Assembly: GCA_027056615.1 (NCBI GenBank)
Contig: JALUKJ010000255.1
Span: 1-9,538 of the forward strand
DNA: 9,538 bases
Reading direction: 5' to 3'
Source of the DNA: Campylobacteraceae bacterium
Lineage (GTDB): Bacteria; Campylobacterota; Campylobacteria; Campylobacterales; Sulfurovaceae
Part shown: one piece after another, positions 1 through 6,230 of the stretch
Position numbering within the stretch: position 1 is the stretch's first letter
Layout: the number at the start of each line of letters is the position of its first letter
Notes under the pieces: model-generated
The model's database searches: none
Told to the model about the DNA's origin: nothing
What the model saw: only the letters and a program-made list of their open reading frames with translations
Position numbers and translations under genes: made by a program

Positions 1-718
1 CAACAGCCTTAATAAAGGCACTTCTTACAGCCCCCTCTTCCAATGCTCCATAAGCAGCAGCCGTTGTTCCTGCTGGACTCATAACAGAATCTTTAATAAT
101 TGCAGGGTGATTAGAGGCAATAAGTGGTGCAAAACCTTTAAAGAGAGAGTTAGTTACCCCAATAGCATCTACTCGTTTCATTCCCTCTTTAACCAAACCG
201 TCCATCATCGCTTCTGCTACAAGTGTCAAAAGTGCTGGGCCCGAACCTGCAACAGCTGTTGCAATATCTACCTCTTTTTCACTGTCCACCCAAAAGACAT
301 CACCAATAGCAGAGAAAATCTCTTTTGCTTCCTCTCTTTTAGCCACATCTCCTGTCATAACTGATGTTGAGGCTTGAAATTTAGCAGAGACATTGGGCAT
401 AATTCTCACTACATTTTTACTAGATATATTAGCTCTTAAAGATTCTATAGTAGAACCTGCCAAGACGGAGTAAAGTGACTCTGCTTCACCTCTAAGTTGC
501 TCTCCTACACTCTTTAGAGCATAGGGTTTAACAGCAAGTAAAATATTTTTATCTGTAATATCAAAATTCTTTAAAGCATAAACTTCAGACGAAAACTCCT
601 CTTTTATCTCTTCTAGTTTAGTTACATCTCGTGCTACAAACTCTAATTTATAGGTATCTTTTAATCCATAAGCAATAGCCATACCCATAGAACCAGCTCC
701 AATAATTGTTAAAGTCAA
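1..718 (-). CDS. proC: Pyrroline-5-carboxylate reductase (C-terminus off the window)
   Basis: ProC catalyses the last step of proline synthesis, NAD(P)H-dependent reduction of 1-pyrroline-5-carboxylate, in the cytoplasm. I translated the minus strand: 239 residues are visible. They start with a Rossmann nucleotide-binding motif (TLTIIGAGSMGMAIAYGL, residues 2-19). Then come the family segment NILLAVKPYALKSV, the core RIMPNVSA, and the C-terminal dimerisation/catalytic helices VAGSGPALL, KGFAPLI and DSVMSPAGTTAAAYGALEEG. The family is usually about 260-275 residues, so roughly 20-35 are missing at the left edge. The start is TTG at 716-718, because an AAGAAAGGG Shine-Dalgarno lies 7 nt upstream and no in-frame ATG precedes the Rossmann motif. 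It is divergent from bamD. Identity is very secure; the start codon is a choice. Confidence 0.96.
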   Translation of the reverse strand, partial: MTLTIIGAGSMGMAIAYGLKDTYKLEFVARDVTKLEEIKEEFSSEVYALKNFDITDKNILLAVKPYALKSVGEQLRGEAESLYSVLAGSTIESLRANISSKNVVRIMPNVSAKFQASTSVMTGDVAKREEAKEIFSAIGDVFWVDSEKEVDIATAVAGSGPALLTLVAEAMMDGLVKEGMKRVDAIGVTNSLFKGFAPLIASNHPAIIKDSVMSPAGTTAAAYGALEEGAVRSAFIKAV

Positions 719-745
719 AATAAAACCCTTTCTTGATTTTTGGTG

Positions 746-763
746 ATTATAGCAAAATATAAT
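746..763. promoter_or_regulatory. Candidate divergent -10 elements between proC and bamD
   Basis: The 89-bp gap between the proC start and bamD must drive both genes. It is strongly AT-rich and holds a perfect TATAAT on each strand: 758-763 on plus, directed at bamD, and 746-751 on minus, directed at proC. TTGATT at 733-738 is a possible -35 for bamD, but its spacer of 19 nt is long. No good -35 is seen for proC. Sigma-70 promoters in Campylobacterota often lack a conserved -35, so the -10 matches carry most of the weight. Another AT-rich hexamer, TATTAT at 775-780, is an alternative for bamD. Confidence 0.45.
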
Positions 764-807
764 AGATATTGAGGTATTATATTTTTTTAAAATAAGATAT
801 AAGGTTA

Positions 808-1467
808 ATGATGAGAATTCAATTAAATATTAAAAAGATAGGAGCAGTTCTACTATTTATAGCACTTTTTACAGGATGTAGCAACAAAGACGCTGTTAAA
901 GAATATGACAAACCAGCACTATATTGGTACAACCATGTTGTAGAGGAGATTGCTTCATCTAACCTAGACAAAGCAGATAATTACTATATTTCACTCCGAA
1001 GCGAACATACTCGTTCTCCTCTTTTGCCTACAGCTACCATGCTTTTAGCTCAAGCCCACATGGAAGACCAAGCCTATATTATGGCAGACTACTACCTCGA
1101 TGAGTATCTTAAAAAATATGCTAAAGAAAAAAAGATAGAACAAGCAAAATTCTTAAAAATCAAAGCAGCCTTTTTAGGAATAAAAGACATTAACAAAGAG
1201 CAACAACTTATGCTTGACACCTTAACCAATGTAGATAAATTTGTAAAACGATACCCTCACTCTATCTATCTTCCAGTTATCAATACAATTAAAGTTCGTC
1301 TTAACATGGCTCAATATATGCTAAATGAAAATATTTCAAGTCTATATGCCCGATTAGGTAAAGAGAAAGCAGCTAAAATCTATAAAGAAAAAAATGCAAA
1401 CTCTCCACTCAATATGGCAGATATTAAAGCCCCAAAAGTAGGCTTCTTAGCCAGTATCTTTAATTAA
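808..1467 (+). CDS. bamD: Outer membrane protein assembly lipoprotein BamD
   Basis: BamD is the TPR lipoprotein of the BAM complex, which folds beta-barrel proteins into the outer membrane. The 219-residue product has a basic N-terminus, a hydrophobic stretch (residues 12-22) and a lipobox FTGC with acylated Cys24, so it should be a secreted outer-membrane lipoprotein facing the periplasm. After it come the typical ALYWYNHVVEEIASSNLDKADNYYISLRSEH opening helix pair (split here as residues 37-49 and 50-67), then TPR-like helix pairs at about 72-105 and 112-149, the latter ending in the family-like FVKRYPHSIYLP. Length fits the family. Two ATGs are adjacent: 808 has an AAGG only 3 nt away, while 811 has the same AAGG at a better 6 nt, so the true start may be one codon later. 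lon follows closely on the same strand and is probably cotranscribed. Confidence 0.88.
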   Translation: MMRIQLNIKKIGAVLLFIALFTGCSNKDAVKEYDKPALYWYNHVVEEIASSNLDKADNYYISLRSEHTRSPLLPTATMLLAQAHMEDQAYIMADYYLDEYLKKYAKEKKIEQAKFLKIKAAFLGIKDINKEQQLMLDTLTNVDKFVKRYPHSIYLPVINTIKVRLNMAQYMLNENISSLYARLGKEKAAKIYKEKNANSPLNMADIKAPKVGFLASIFN

Positions 1468-1484
1468 AAGGATTGAAAGAATTA

Positions 1485-3914
1485 ATGCAATTAAGTAACT
1501 ACGAACCGTTCCCTACACAAGTACCAATTATCATAGAAGATGAACTATTTTTATATCCTTTTATGATTTCACCTATTTTTTTAACTAAAAAAGAGGATAT
1601 AGACGCTGCCACTTTTGCTATGGAGAAAAACTCCTTAATTCTACTTACTACTACCAAAGAGAGCTTTGAGGGTTCACGAGAAGAAGAGGACATTCATAAA
1701 ATTGGAGTTATCGGCTCTATTATGCGTAAAGTCAATATTCCTGACGGTCGTGTCAAGATTCTTTTTCAAGGACTTGCACGAGGTGAAATTGTTAGTGATT
1801 TAGAAACCATTGAGATAGATGGTATCACCTTTCAAAGTGCCATGGTACATCTACTTGAAAATAAACCCTACGATGAACTTAAAATCAATGCACTCATTGG
1901 TGTACTTAATGAAAAGATAAAACTGCTTTCAAAAGTCAACAACTCCATCCCCTCTGACCTACTTAAAACCATTTCAGAGACTGATAACCCTTATCGTATT
2001 GTTGATTTAGTCTCATCTTTGCTTAAACTATCAAAAGCAGAAGCCTATGAACTCTATGCCAATGCCGATGTAGAGCAACGACTTCTTAAAGTCATTGACA
2101 TTATCGTCTCCGAGATGGAATCTGCACGAGTCGAACGTGAAATCCGTTCAAAAGTTCACTCAAAAATTGAGCAGGTCAACAAAGAGTATTTCCTAAAAGA
2201 ACAAATCAAAGAGATAAACAAAGAGCTTGGAGTTGACGCACAACGTGAAGAGGAGATAGAGGAGTTTAGAGAGAAACTAGAAGCTCTAAAACCTCATATT
2301 TCAGAAGATACCTTTAAAGAGATAAGCAAACAGCTAGAACGTTTTGCACGAATGCACCCAGAGTCTGCTGATGCCTCACAAATCCAAACCTATTTAGAGT
2401 GGGTTTTTGAGCTACCATTTGGCAAACTAACTAACAAAGCACTCAAAGTGAACAATGTACAAGAGCGATTAGACCTTGACCACTTTTCATTAGAAGAGCC
2501 AAAAGAGAGAATTGTAGAGTTCTTTTCAGTACGACAACTAGCCGAACAACGAGAGATTACCCTAGAGGGAAGTGCAGGAACTATTCTCTGTTTCTTTGGA
2601 CCTCCAGGGGTAGGTAAAACATCACTTGCCAACTCTATTGCTAAAGCACTTGACCGTCCTTTAGTTCGTATAGCCCTTGGTGGATTAGAAGATGTCAATG
2701 AGTTAAAAGGACACCGTAGAACTTATGTGGGTGCAATGCCTGGGCGTTTGGTACAAGGGTTTATTACAGCTAAAAGTATGAATCCTGTGATAGTATTAGA
2801 TGAAATTGACAAAGTAGGACGAGGAAACCGTGGTGACCCAACATCTGTTCTTTTAGAAATCTTAGACCCTGAACAGAACAAAGCATACAGAGACTACTAC
2901 CTAAACTTTGATATTGACCTAAGCAAAGCCATCTTCATTGCAACTGCCAATGATGTAGGACAGATACCTGCTCCACTTCGTGACCGTATGGAGTTTATTG
3001 AGGTGAGTTCCTACACCCCAAATCAAAAGTTAGAGATTGCAAAACAATACCTCATTCCTCAAGAGTTAAAGAAACACGCACTCAATAACGATGAATTTGA
3101 GATAACCGATAAAGCTCTAAAACTACTCATTGATGAGTACACAAGAGAACCAGGGGTAAGAGGTCTTAGACGTAAAATTGCAGGAATAATGCGTAAAGTT
3201 GCTACCAAACTGCTTTTAAATGACGAGTTAAAGAAGATAAAAATTAAAATCAAAGATTTACCTGAATTTGCCAATAAAAAGGTATTTGAAATCTCCAATG
3301 TTGACAAAAAACCTCTTATCGGTGTTGTTAATGGTTTAGCATGGACATCAGTAGGTGGAGATGTACTTAAAATAGAAGCCATTAAACTAAAAGGGAAAGG
3401 CTCTGTTAAACTTACAGGAAGCCTTGGTGACGTGATGAAAGAGTCAGCCCATATAGCCTTTTCAGTTGTTAAAAGCCTAATAGAAAATGGCTCTCTAACT
3501 TTTGATAAAAATCTCATACCTCTAAAAGAGGAAGAGACTCTTGAAACCATTGAACCAAGTGAAATCTACAAACGTTTCGACCTACATATTCATGTCCCTG
3601 AAGGTGCTACCCCAAAAGATGGACCTAGTGCTGGAATTACTATGGCTGTTGCTATTGCGTCAATATTATCTGAACAAAAAGTAGACAATAAAATTGCCAT
3701 GACAGGAGAGCTAACCCTTACAGGAAAAGTCCTACCTATTGGTGGACTAAAAGAGAAACTCATAGCAGCATACAAAGCAGGAGTTACTAAAGCTCTTATT
3801 CCAGAAAAAAACTATGAACGTGATTTAGAGGATATTCCTAATGATGTAAAAGAGGCAATTGAGCTTATTGCTGTCTCTGAGATAGAGGATGTTTTGAAAG
3901 AGGCGTTGGTGTAG
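1485..3914 (+). CDS. lon: ATP-dependent protease Lon (LonA)
   Basis: Lon is a cytoplasmic homo-hexameric AAA+ serine protease that degrades misfolded and regulatory proteins. With the ATG at 1485 the product is 809 residues, close to the usual 780-820. It shows an N-terminal substrate-binding domain (about 5-195), a helical linker rich in Glu/Lys, and an AAA+ module with Walker A GPPGVGKT (372-379) and Walker B VIVLDEIDK (435-443). The C-terminal protease domain carries the catalytic dyad, Ser715 in PKDGPSAGIT and Lys758 in GGLKEK, spaced 43 residues as in E. coli Lon. A TTG at 1473 is an in-frame alternative, but the AAAGGA there abuts it with no spacer. The ATG at 1485 has GAAAGA 4 nt upstream and begins MQLSNYEPFP, so I prefer it. 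Either start lies within 20 nt of the bamD stop, implying an operon. The TAG stop is part of the GTAG head of the repeat element that follows. Confidence 0.97.
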   Translation: MQLSNYEPFPTQVPIIIEDELFLYPFMISPIFLTKKEDIDAATFAMEKNSLILLTTTKESFEGSREEEDIHKIGVIGSIMRKVNIPDGRVKILFQGLARGEIVSDLETIEIDGITFQSAMVHLLENKPYDELKINALIGVLNEKIKLLSKVNNSIPSDLLKTISETDNPYRIVDLVSSLLKLSKAEAYELYANADVEQRLLKVIDIIVSEMESARVEREIRSKVHSKIEQVNKEYFLKEQIKEINKELGVDAQREEEIEEFREKLEALKPHISEDTFKEISKQLERFARMHPESADASQIQTYLEWVFELPFGKLTNKALKVNNVQERLDLDHFSLEEPKERIVEFFSVRQLAEQREITLEGSAGTILCFFGPPGVGKTSLANSIAKALDRPLVRIALGGLEDVNELKGHRRTYVGAMPGRLVQGFITAKSMNPVIVLDEIDKVGRGNRGDPTSVLLEILDPEQNKAYRDYYLNFDIDLSKAIFIATANDVGQIPAPLRDRMEFIEVSSYTPNQKLEIAKQYLIPQELKKHALNNDEFEITDKALKLLIDEYTREPGVRGLRRKIAGIMRKVATKLLLNDELKKIKIKIKDLPEFANKKVFEISNVDKKPLIGVVNGLAWTSVGGDVLKIEAIKLKGKGSVKLTGSLGDVMKESAHIAFSVVKSLIENGSLTFDKNLIPLKEEETLETIEPSEIYKRFDLHIHVPEGATPKDGPSAGITMAVAIASILSEQKVDNKIAMTGELTLTGKVLPIGGLKEKLIAAYKAGVTKALIPEKNYERDLEDIPNDVKEAIELIAVSEIEDVLKEALV

Positions 3915-3997
3915 GGTGCGATTGCTATCGCACCACATTAACAATTAATTTTTTTGAATCTTTGGTTTTTATTGGTTCGATGGCAATCGCACCCTAC
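3911..3997. repeat. Type B paired GTAG-hairpin element (REP/BIME-like), lon 3' end
   Basis: An 87-bp inverted pair. The left unit is GTAG followed by the perfect hairpin GGTGCGAT-TGCT-ATCGCACC (8-bp stem at 3915-3922/3927-3934). The right unit (3974-3997), read on the minus strand, is GTAG followed by GGTGCGAT-TGCC-ATCGAACC, an imperfect hairpin. The outer 15 bases of the two units (3911-3925 and 3983-3997) are perfect reverse complements, so the whole can also fold into one long stem. The element overlaps both convergent genes: the lon TAG stop is at 3912-3914, and the right unit encodes about the last nine residues of the TPR gene. A T-run at 3949-3955 lies 14 nt past the left stem, so a bidirectional transcription terminator role is possible but not clearly intrinsic. 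Confidence 0.8.
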
Positions 3998-4838
3998 TCA
4001 TCCTATAAAATCGTGAGGCACTCTCTCTATCTTCTTCTAAATAAGCAAGATAACTTCTATAGGCATAACTTTTAGCTAAAGTCTGTTGAGCTAAACGATA
4101 GTCTATTTTTAAACTTTTTTTAGCTAAAGCAATAGCTTGATGAAGCTCAATTCCTGCTTCTATAGGTTTATTTTCTAAATCCAACAGAGCTAAATCATTA
4201 AGTGTCTTAGCAATCTCTAGGTTATATTTTAAATGAGTTGATTGATTTAATTTTTTATAGGAGTGAATAGCTTTTTTATAGTGTCTCTTAGCTGTAGAGA
4301 GTTCTCCTCTCTTTGCTTCTATCTTAGCAAACAATTTTTCCATCTCAATTAAATAAACTCTATGTAAATTACTTATATTTCTCGTAAAAAGTCTTTGATA
4401 AATATCTAATGCCTGTTTATAGTATATTTTAGCAGATTTAAAATCTTTATCTTCTAATTTTAATTGGCTCAAAATACGATAAGAGAGTGCTAAATAGGCA
4501 TAATTTTTCATTGTTTTTTTCTCTAATATAGGTTTAAGAATATCTAAAGCTTCTAAATAATTTTTAAAAGCCAATGCACTTTTATTCATAAGCTGATAAG
4601 TTCTTCCTAAACTATTTAAACTCTTATAGTGAAGTAGTGTAAATGGGTATTTTTTCTTTTTTGACATAACTCTATAGAGTCCAATAGCTTCTTCTCTTAA
4701 GCTAATAGAGGTATTAAAATCTTTTTTATCATAAGCATAAAAATTAGCCATAATATTTAGAGCCATTCCTAAATGTATTTGATTTTTCTCTTTACCCTTT
4801 TTTGCCTTTTTTCTAAGTTTTGCTAAAAGTTTTGGCAT
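3969..4838 (-). CDS. TPR-repeat protein, probably 5'-truncated or separated from its N-terminal part
   Basis: The family is recognised only as tetratricopeptide-like; no specific function can be named. The 289 residues have no signal peptide or membrane segment. After a very basic start (LRKKAKKGKEKN, 8-19) they consist of about six helix pairs of the kinesin-light-chain type, near 23-57, 70-104, 114-150, 162-196, 206-245 and 249-283, with recurring YYKQALDIYQRL-like second helices. Such arrays usually serve as protein-binding scaffolds. The ATG at 4836-4838 lacks a recognisable Shine-Dalgarno, and an in-frame TGA lies two codons upstream, only eight bases from an inverted-repeat element. It may therefore be the detached C-terminal half of the next gene upstream (5061-6152), which lies in the same phase. 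The last residues (about 281-289, SRVRLPSNQ) are encoded by the type B repeat. Expression as a separate protein is uncertain. Confidence 0.65.
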   Translation of the reverse strand: MPKLLAKLRKKAKKGKEKNQIHLGMALNIMANFYAYDKKDFNTSISLREEAIGLYRVMSKKKKYPFTLLHYKSLNSLGRTYQLMNKSALAFKNYLEALDILKPILEKKTMKNYAYLALSYRILSQLKLEDKDFKSAKIYYKQALDIYQRLFTRNISNLHRVYLIEMEKLFAKIEAKRGELSTAKRHYKKAIHSYKKLNQSTHLKYNLEIAKTLNDLALLDLENKPIEAGIELHQAIALAKKSLKIDYRLAQQTLAKSYAYRSYLAYLEEDRESASRFYRMSRVRLPSNQ

Positions 4839-4845
4839 GTTTCAT

Positions 4846-5082
4846 AAGTAGTTTACACTTTGGAACCGATGGCTTTAGCCTCGCTTATTATTTTTCGGGA
4901 CTAAAGTCCAATGCCAATGAATTAACGAATTAATGTTTGGAATCTGTAGGTTCGATTTCATCGAACGGATTGTTTTACGGGTTCTGATTTTTTGTTCGAT
5001 GAAATCGAACCTACAGGATTTGAGCTTAATTCATTGGCATTGGACTAAAGTCTCCGATTCCTAAAAAAAGTGTAAACTACTT
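4846..5082. repeat. Composite nested inverted-repeat element (237 bp)
   Basis: Three concentric inverted repeats share one centre. The outer arms are AAGTAGTTTACACTTT at 4846-4861 and its perfect complement at 5067-5082 (16 bp). The middle arms are 4905-4925 and 5026-5046 (21 bp, perfect). The inner arms are the type A hairpin pair at 4944-4966 and 4994-5016. The outer arms also carry GTAG (4848-4851) and its complement CTAC (5077-5080). Between outer and middle arms lie short hairpins: GGCT-TT-AGCC (4871-4880), GGACT-AA-AGTCC (4898-4909), and a degenerate partner GGACT-AA-AGTCT (5042-5053). The left arm has about 20 more bases than the right. The element holds no ORF. It provides the stop and last residues of the gene to its right and lies just before the start of the gene to its left. 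It looks like a small non-autonomous mobile element with another inserted in it. Confidence 0.75.
4944..5016. repeat. Type A paired GTAG-hairpin element, copy 1 (short interior)
   Basis: 23-bp arms at 4944-4966 and 4994-5016 are perfect reverse complements. Each arm is CT, then GTAG, then the hairpin GTTCGAT-TTC-ATCGAAC. The interior is only 27 nt, against 55-58 nt in the other two copies. Its right half (TTGTTTTACGGGTTCTG and the following T-rich bases) resembles the right half of the copy 3 interior, so it may be an internally deleted derivative. It forms the core of the larger nested element. Confidence 0.85.
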
Positions 5083-6152
5083 TTCGGTAGATATGAAGGA
5101 TGCCAAAGTTTTTTATAAATTTCATCTGATTGCACTAGTAGTTTTTGTTCTATTTTTGAATTATTAATTAGTGTTTTAATTTTTGAAAGCACTAAAGCAT
5201 TGGTTATTGCATATTTTTCAAAATCTTTTTTAACCAAAGGAGGAAGTAGTTTTAATATTTGACGATATTTTACCTCTGTAGTATTAATATCACCCATCTT
5301 TTCAAAGAGTTCTCCTTGATGAGCTAGTGTAACTATTAGCTCCTCTTTGGTTATCTCTTTATGTGCCAATGCTCTATCATAAAATTTAGTAGCCAATGAA
5401 AGATTGCTCTCTTTAACAAAATGCATGGCATACCCATTAAGTTCTGCAACTGTTGCGTTGAAATCTTTACTTAAGTTTCCATCTTTTAAAACAAACTTAA
5501 AACCACTTTTACCTTTAAAGTTTTTAACAACATCCTTTGAACTGTATTTTGCCTTCTCTTCATCTGAAATCATAGATGAGATAATTGATGTTGTAATATC
5601 CATTGCCTTAAATACTTTTGGGTCAAGTGCATTGTTACTTTCAGAGAAACTATCTTTAAGAGCTTTTAATTTTTCAATATCTACCTCGACAATCTTTTCT
5701 ACTATGGGCTTATGTTGTTTCTCAATTTTATGGGAAGTACTACTTAAATATTTAAATTTAGATAAAATCTTATCTCCATAAAGATTAAAAATTACCCAAA
5801 AGATAACTGTAATAGCTAAAATAATACCTAATATTATCCACATTGCTTTACTACTTTTTTTCTTTTTTACTTTAGACAATAGTACAACACCTTCATCTTC
5901 TGCAATAAACTTTAATCTCTTTTTGGCTTCTTCAAGTAGTACTTCATCTTCATGCATTAATATCACAAAAGTTCTTGTTGAACCTATTTTAGCTTCAAAA
6001 TGAAAACCATATAGTTCAAGTTTATCTAATATCTTTATCATATCCCAAATAATTTGGTTAATCTTAAGACTCTTGGCATGGAGGTTAGCACTATATGTTT
6101 TTTTATTTTGAGTAGTAACATCTGTAGGTATATAAGTATTAGTTTTTTTCAA
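5061..6152 (-). CDS. Single-pass membrane protein with TPR-like C-terminus; 3' end rewritten by a repeat
   Basis: Not assigned to a named family. The product is 363 residues. Residues 1-100 are a soluble, charged domain without signal peptide, containing IWDMIKILDKLELYGFHFEA and FVILMHEDEVLLEEAKKRL. A basic patch KVKKKKSSK (94-102) precedes one strong membrane helix (about 103-125), which predicts an N-terminus in the cytoplasm and the rest in the periplasm. A Lys/Glu linker follows. From about 233 to 350 there are TPR-like helices (AELNGYAMHFVKESNLSLAT, then ALAHKEITKEELIVTLAHQG, ELFEKMGDINTTEVKYRQIL, ending LLVQSDEIYKKL). The array stops mid-unit: residues 357-363 (KSSLHFF) and the TAG stop come from the outer arm of the 237-bp inverted repeat. 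The start is TTG at 6150-6152 with AAAAGGA 6 nt upstream. That Shine-Dalgarno lies in a hairpin. A split from the downstream TPR gene is plausible. Confidence 0.75.
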   Translation of the reverse strand: MKKTNTYIPTDVTTQNKKTYSANLHAKSLKINQIIWDMIKILDKLELYGFHFEAKIGSTRTFVILMHEDEVLLEEAKKRLKFIAEDEGVVLLSKVKKKKSSKAMWIILGIILAITVIFWVIFNLYGDKILSKFKYLSSTSHKIEKQHKPIVEKIVEVDIEKLKALKDSFSESNNALDPKVFKAMDITTSIISSMISDEEKAKYSSKDVVKNFKGKSGFKFVLKDGNLSKDFNATVAELNGYAMHFVKESNLSLATKFYDRALAHKEITKEELIVTLAHQGELFEKMGDINTTEVKYRQILKLLPPLVKKDFEKYAITNALVLSKIKTLINNSKIEQKLLVQSDEIYKKLWHPSYLPKSSLHFF

Positions 6153-6182
6153 AAAATATCCTTTTAATTTAAAGGATATTTT
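6153..6182 (-). promoter_or_regulatory. Hairpin covering the ribosome binding site of the TM-TPR gene
   Basis: A perfect 12-bp inverted repeat with a 6-nt loop: AAAATATCCTTT at 6153-6164 and AAAGGATATTTT at 6171-6182. In the minus-strand RNA the 3' arm holds the AAAAGGA Shine-Dalgarno and is followed at once by the TTG start, so a folded stem would hide the site. The stem is mostly A-U and ends in a U-run, so it could instead act as a weak terminator for the M16 gene 48 bp upstream. A possible -10 (TATACT, minus strand, 6205-6210) lies between that gene and the hairpin. Confidence 0.5.
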
Positions 6183-6230
6183 ATTAAAATAAACTTAATT
6201 AAAAAGTATAATTTTAAAATTTATTTTATC

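Noticed and set aside
107..364. Open reading frame opposite proC
   Set aside because: Its antisense frame within proC gives a low-complexity product with no family features; proC is unambiguous on the other strand.
1499..3775. Several minus-strand open frames inside bamD-lon territory (1499-1693, 2390-2698, 3059-3550, 3590-3775)
   Set aside because: All lie antisense to the fully conserved lon reading frame, are Ser/Leu-rich as expected of shadow frames, and lack a credible start context.
3915..3955. Classical intrinsic terminator after lon
   Set aside because: The hairpin is strong, but the T-run starts 14 nt after the stem and not directly behind it. The structure is better explained as the type B repeat, though some terminator activity is possible.
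5404..5781. Plus-strand open frame of 125 codons
   Set aside because: It is antisense to the TM-TPR gene, and its hydrophobic Leu/Ser/Phe-rich product reflects the AT-rich complement. No ribosome binding site supports it.
5854..5868. Homopolymeric T tracts (T7 and T6) as a phase-variable switch
   Set aside because: They encode a Lys cluster before the membrane helix. Tracts of 6-7 are short for slippage switching and the frame is intact.
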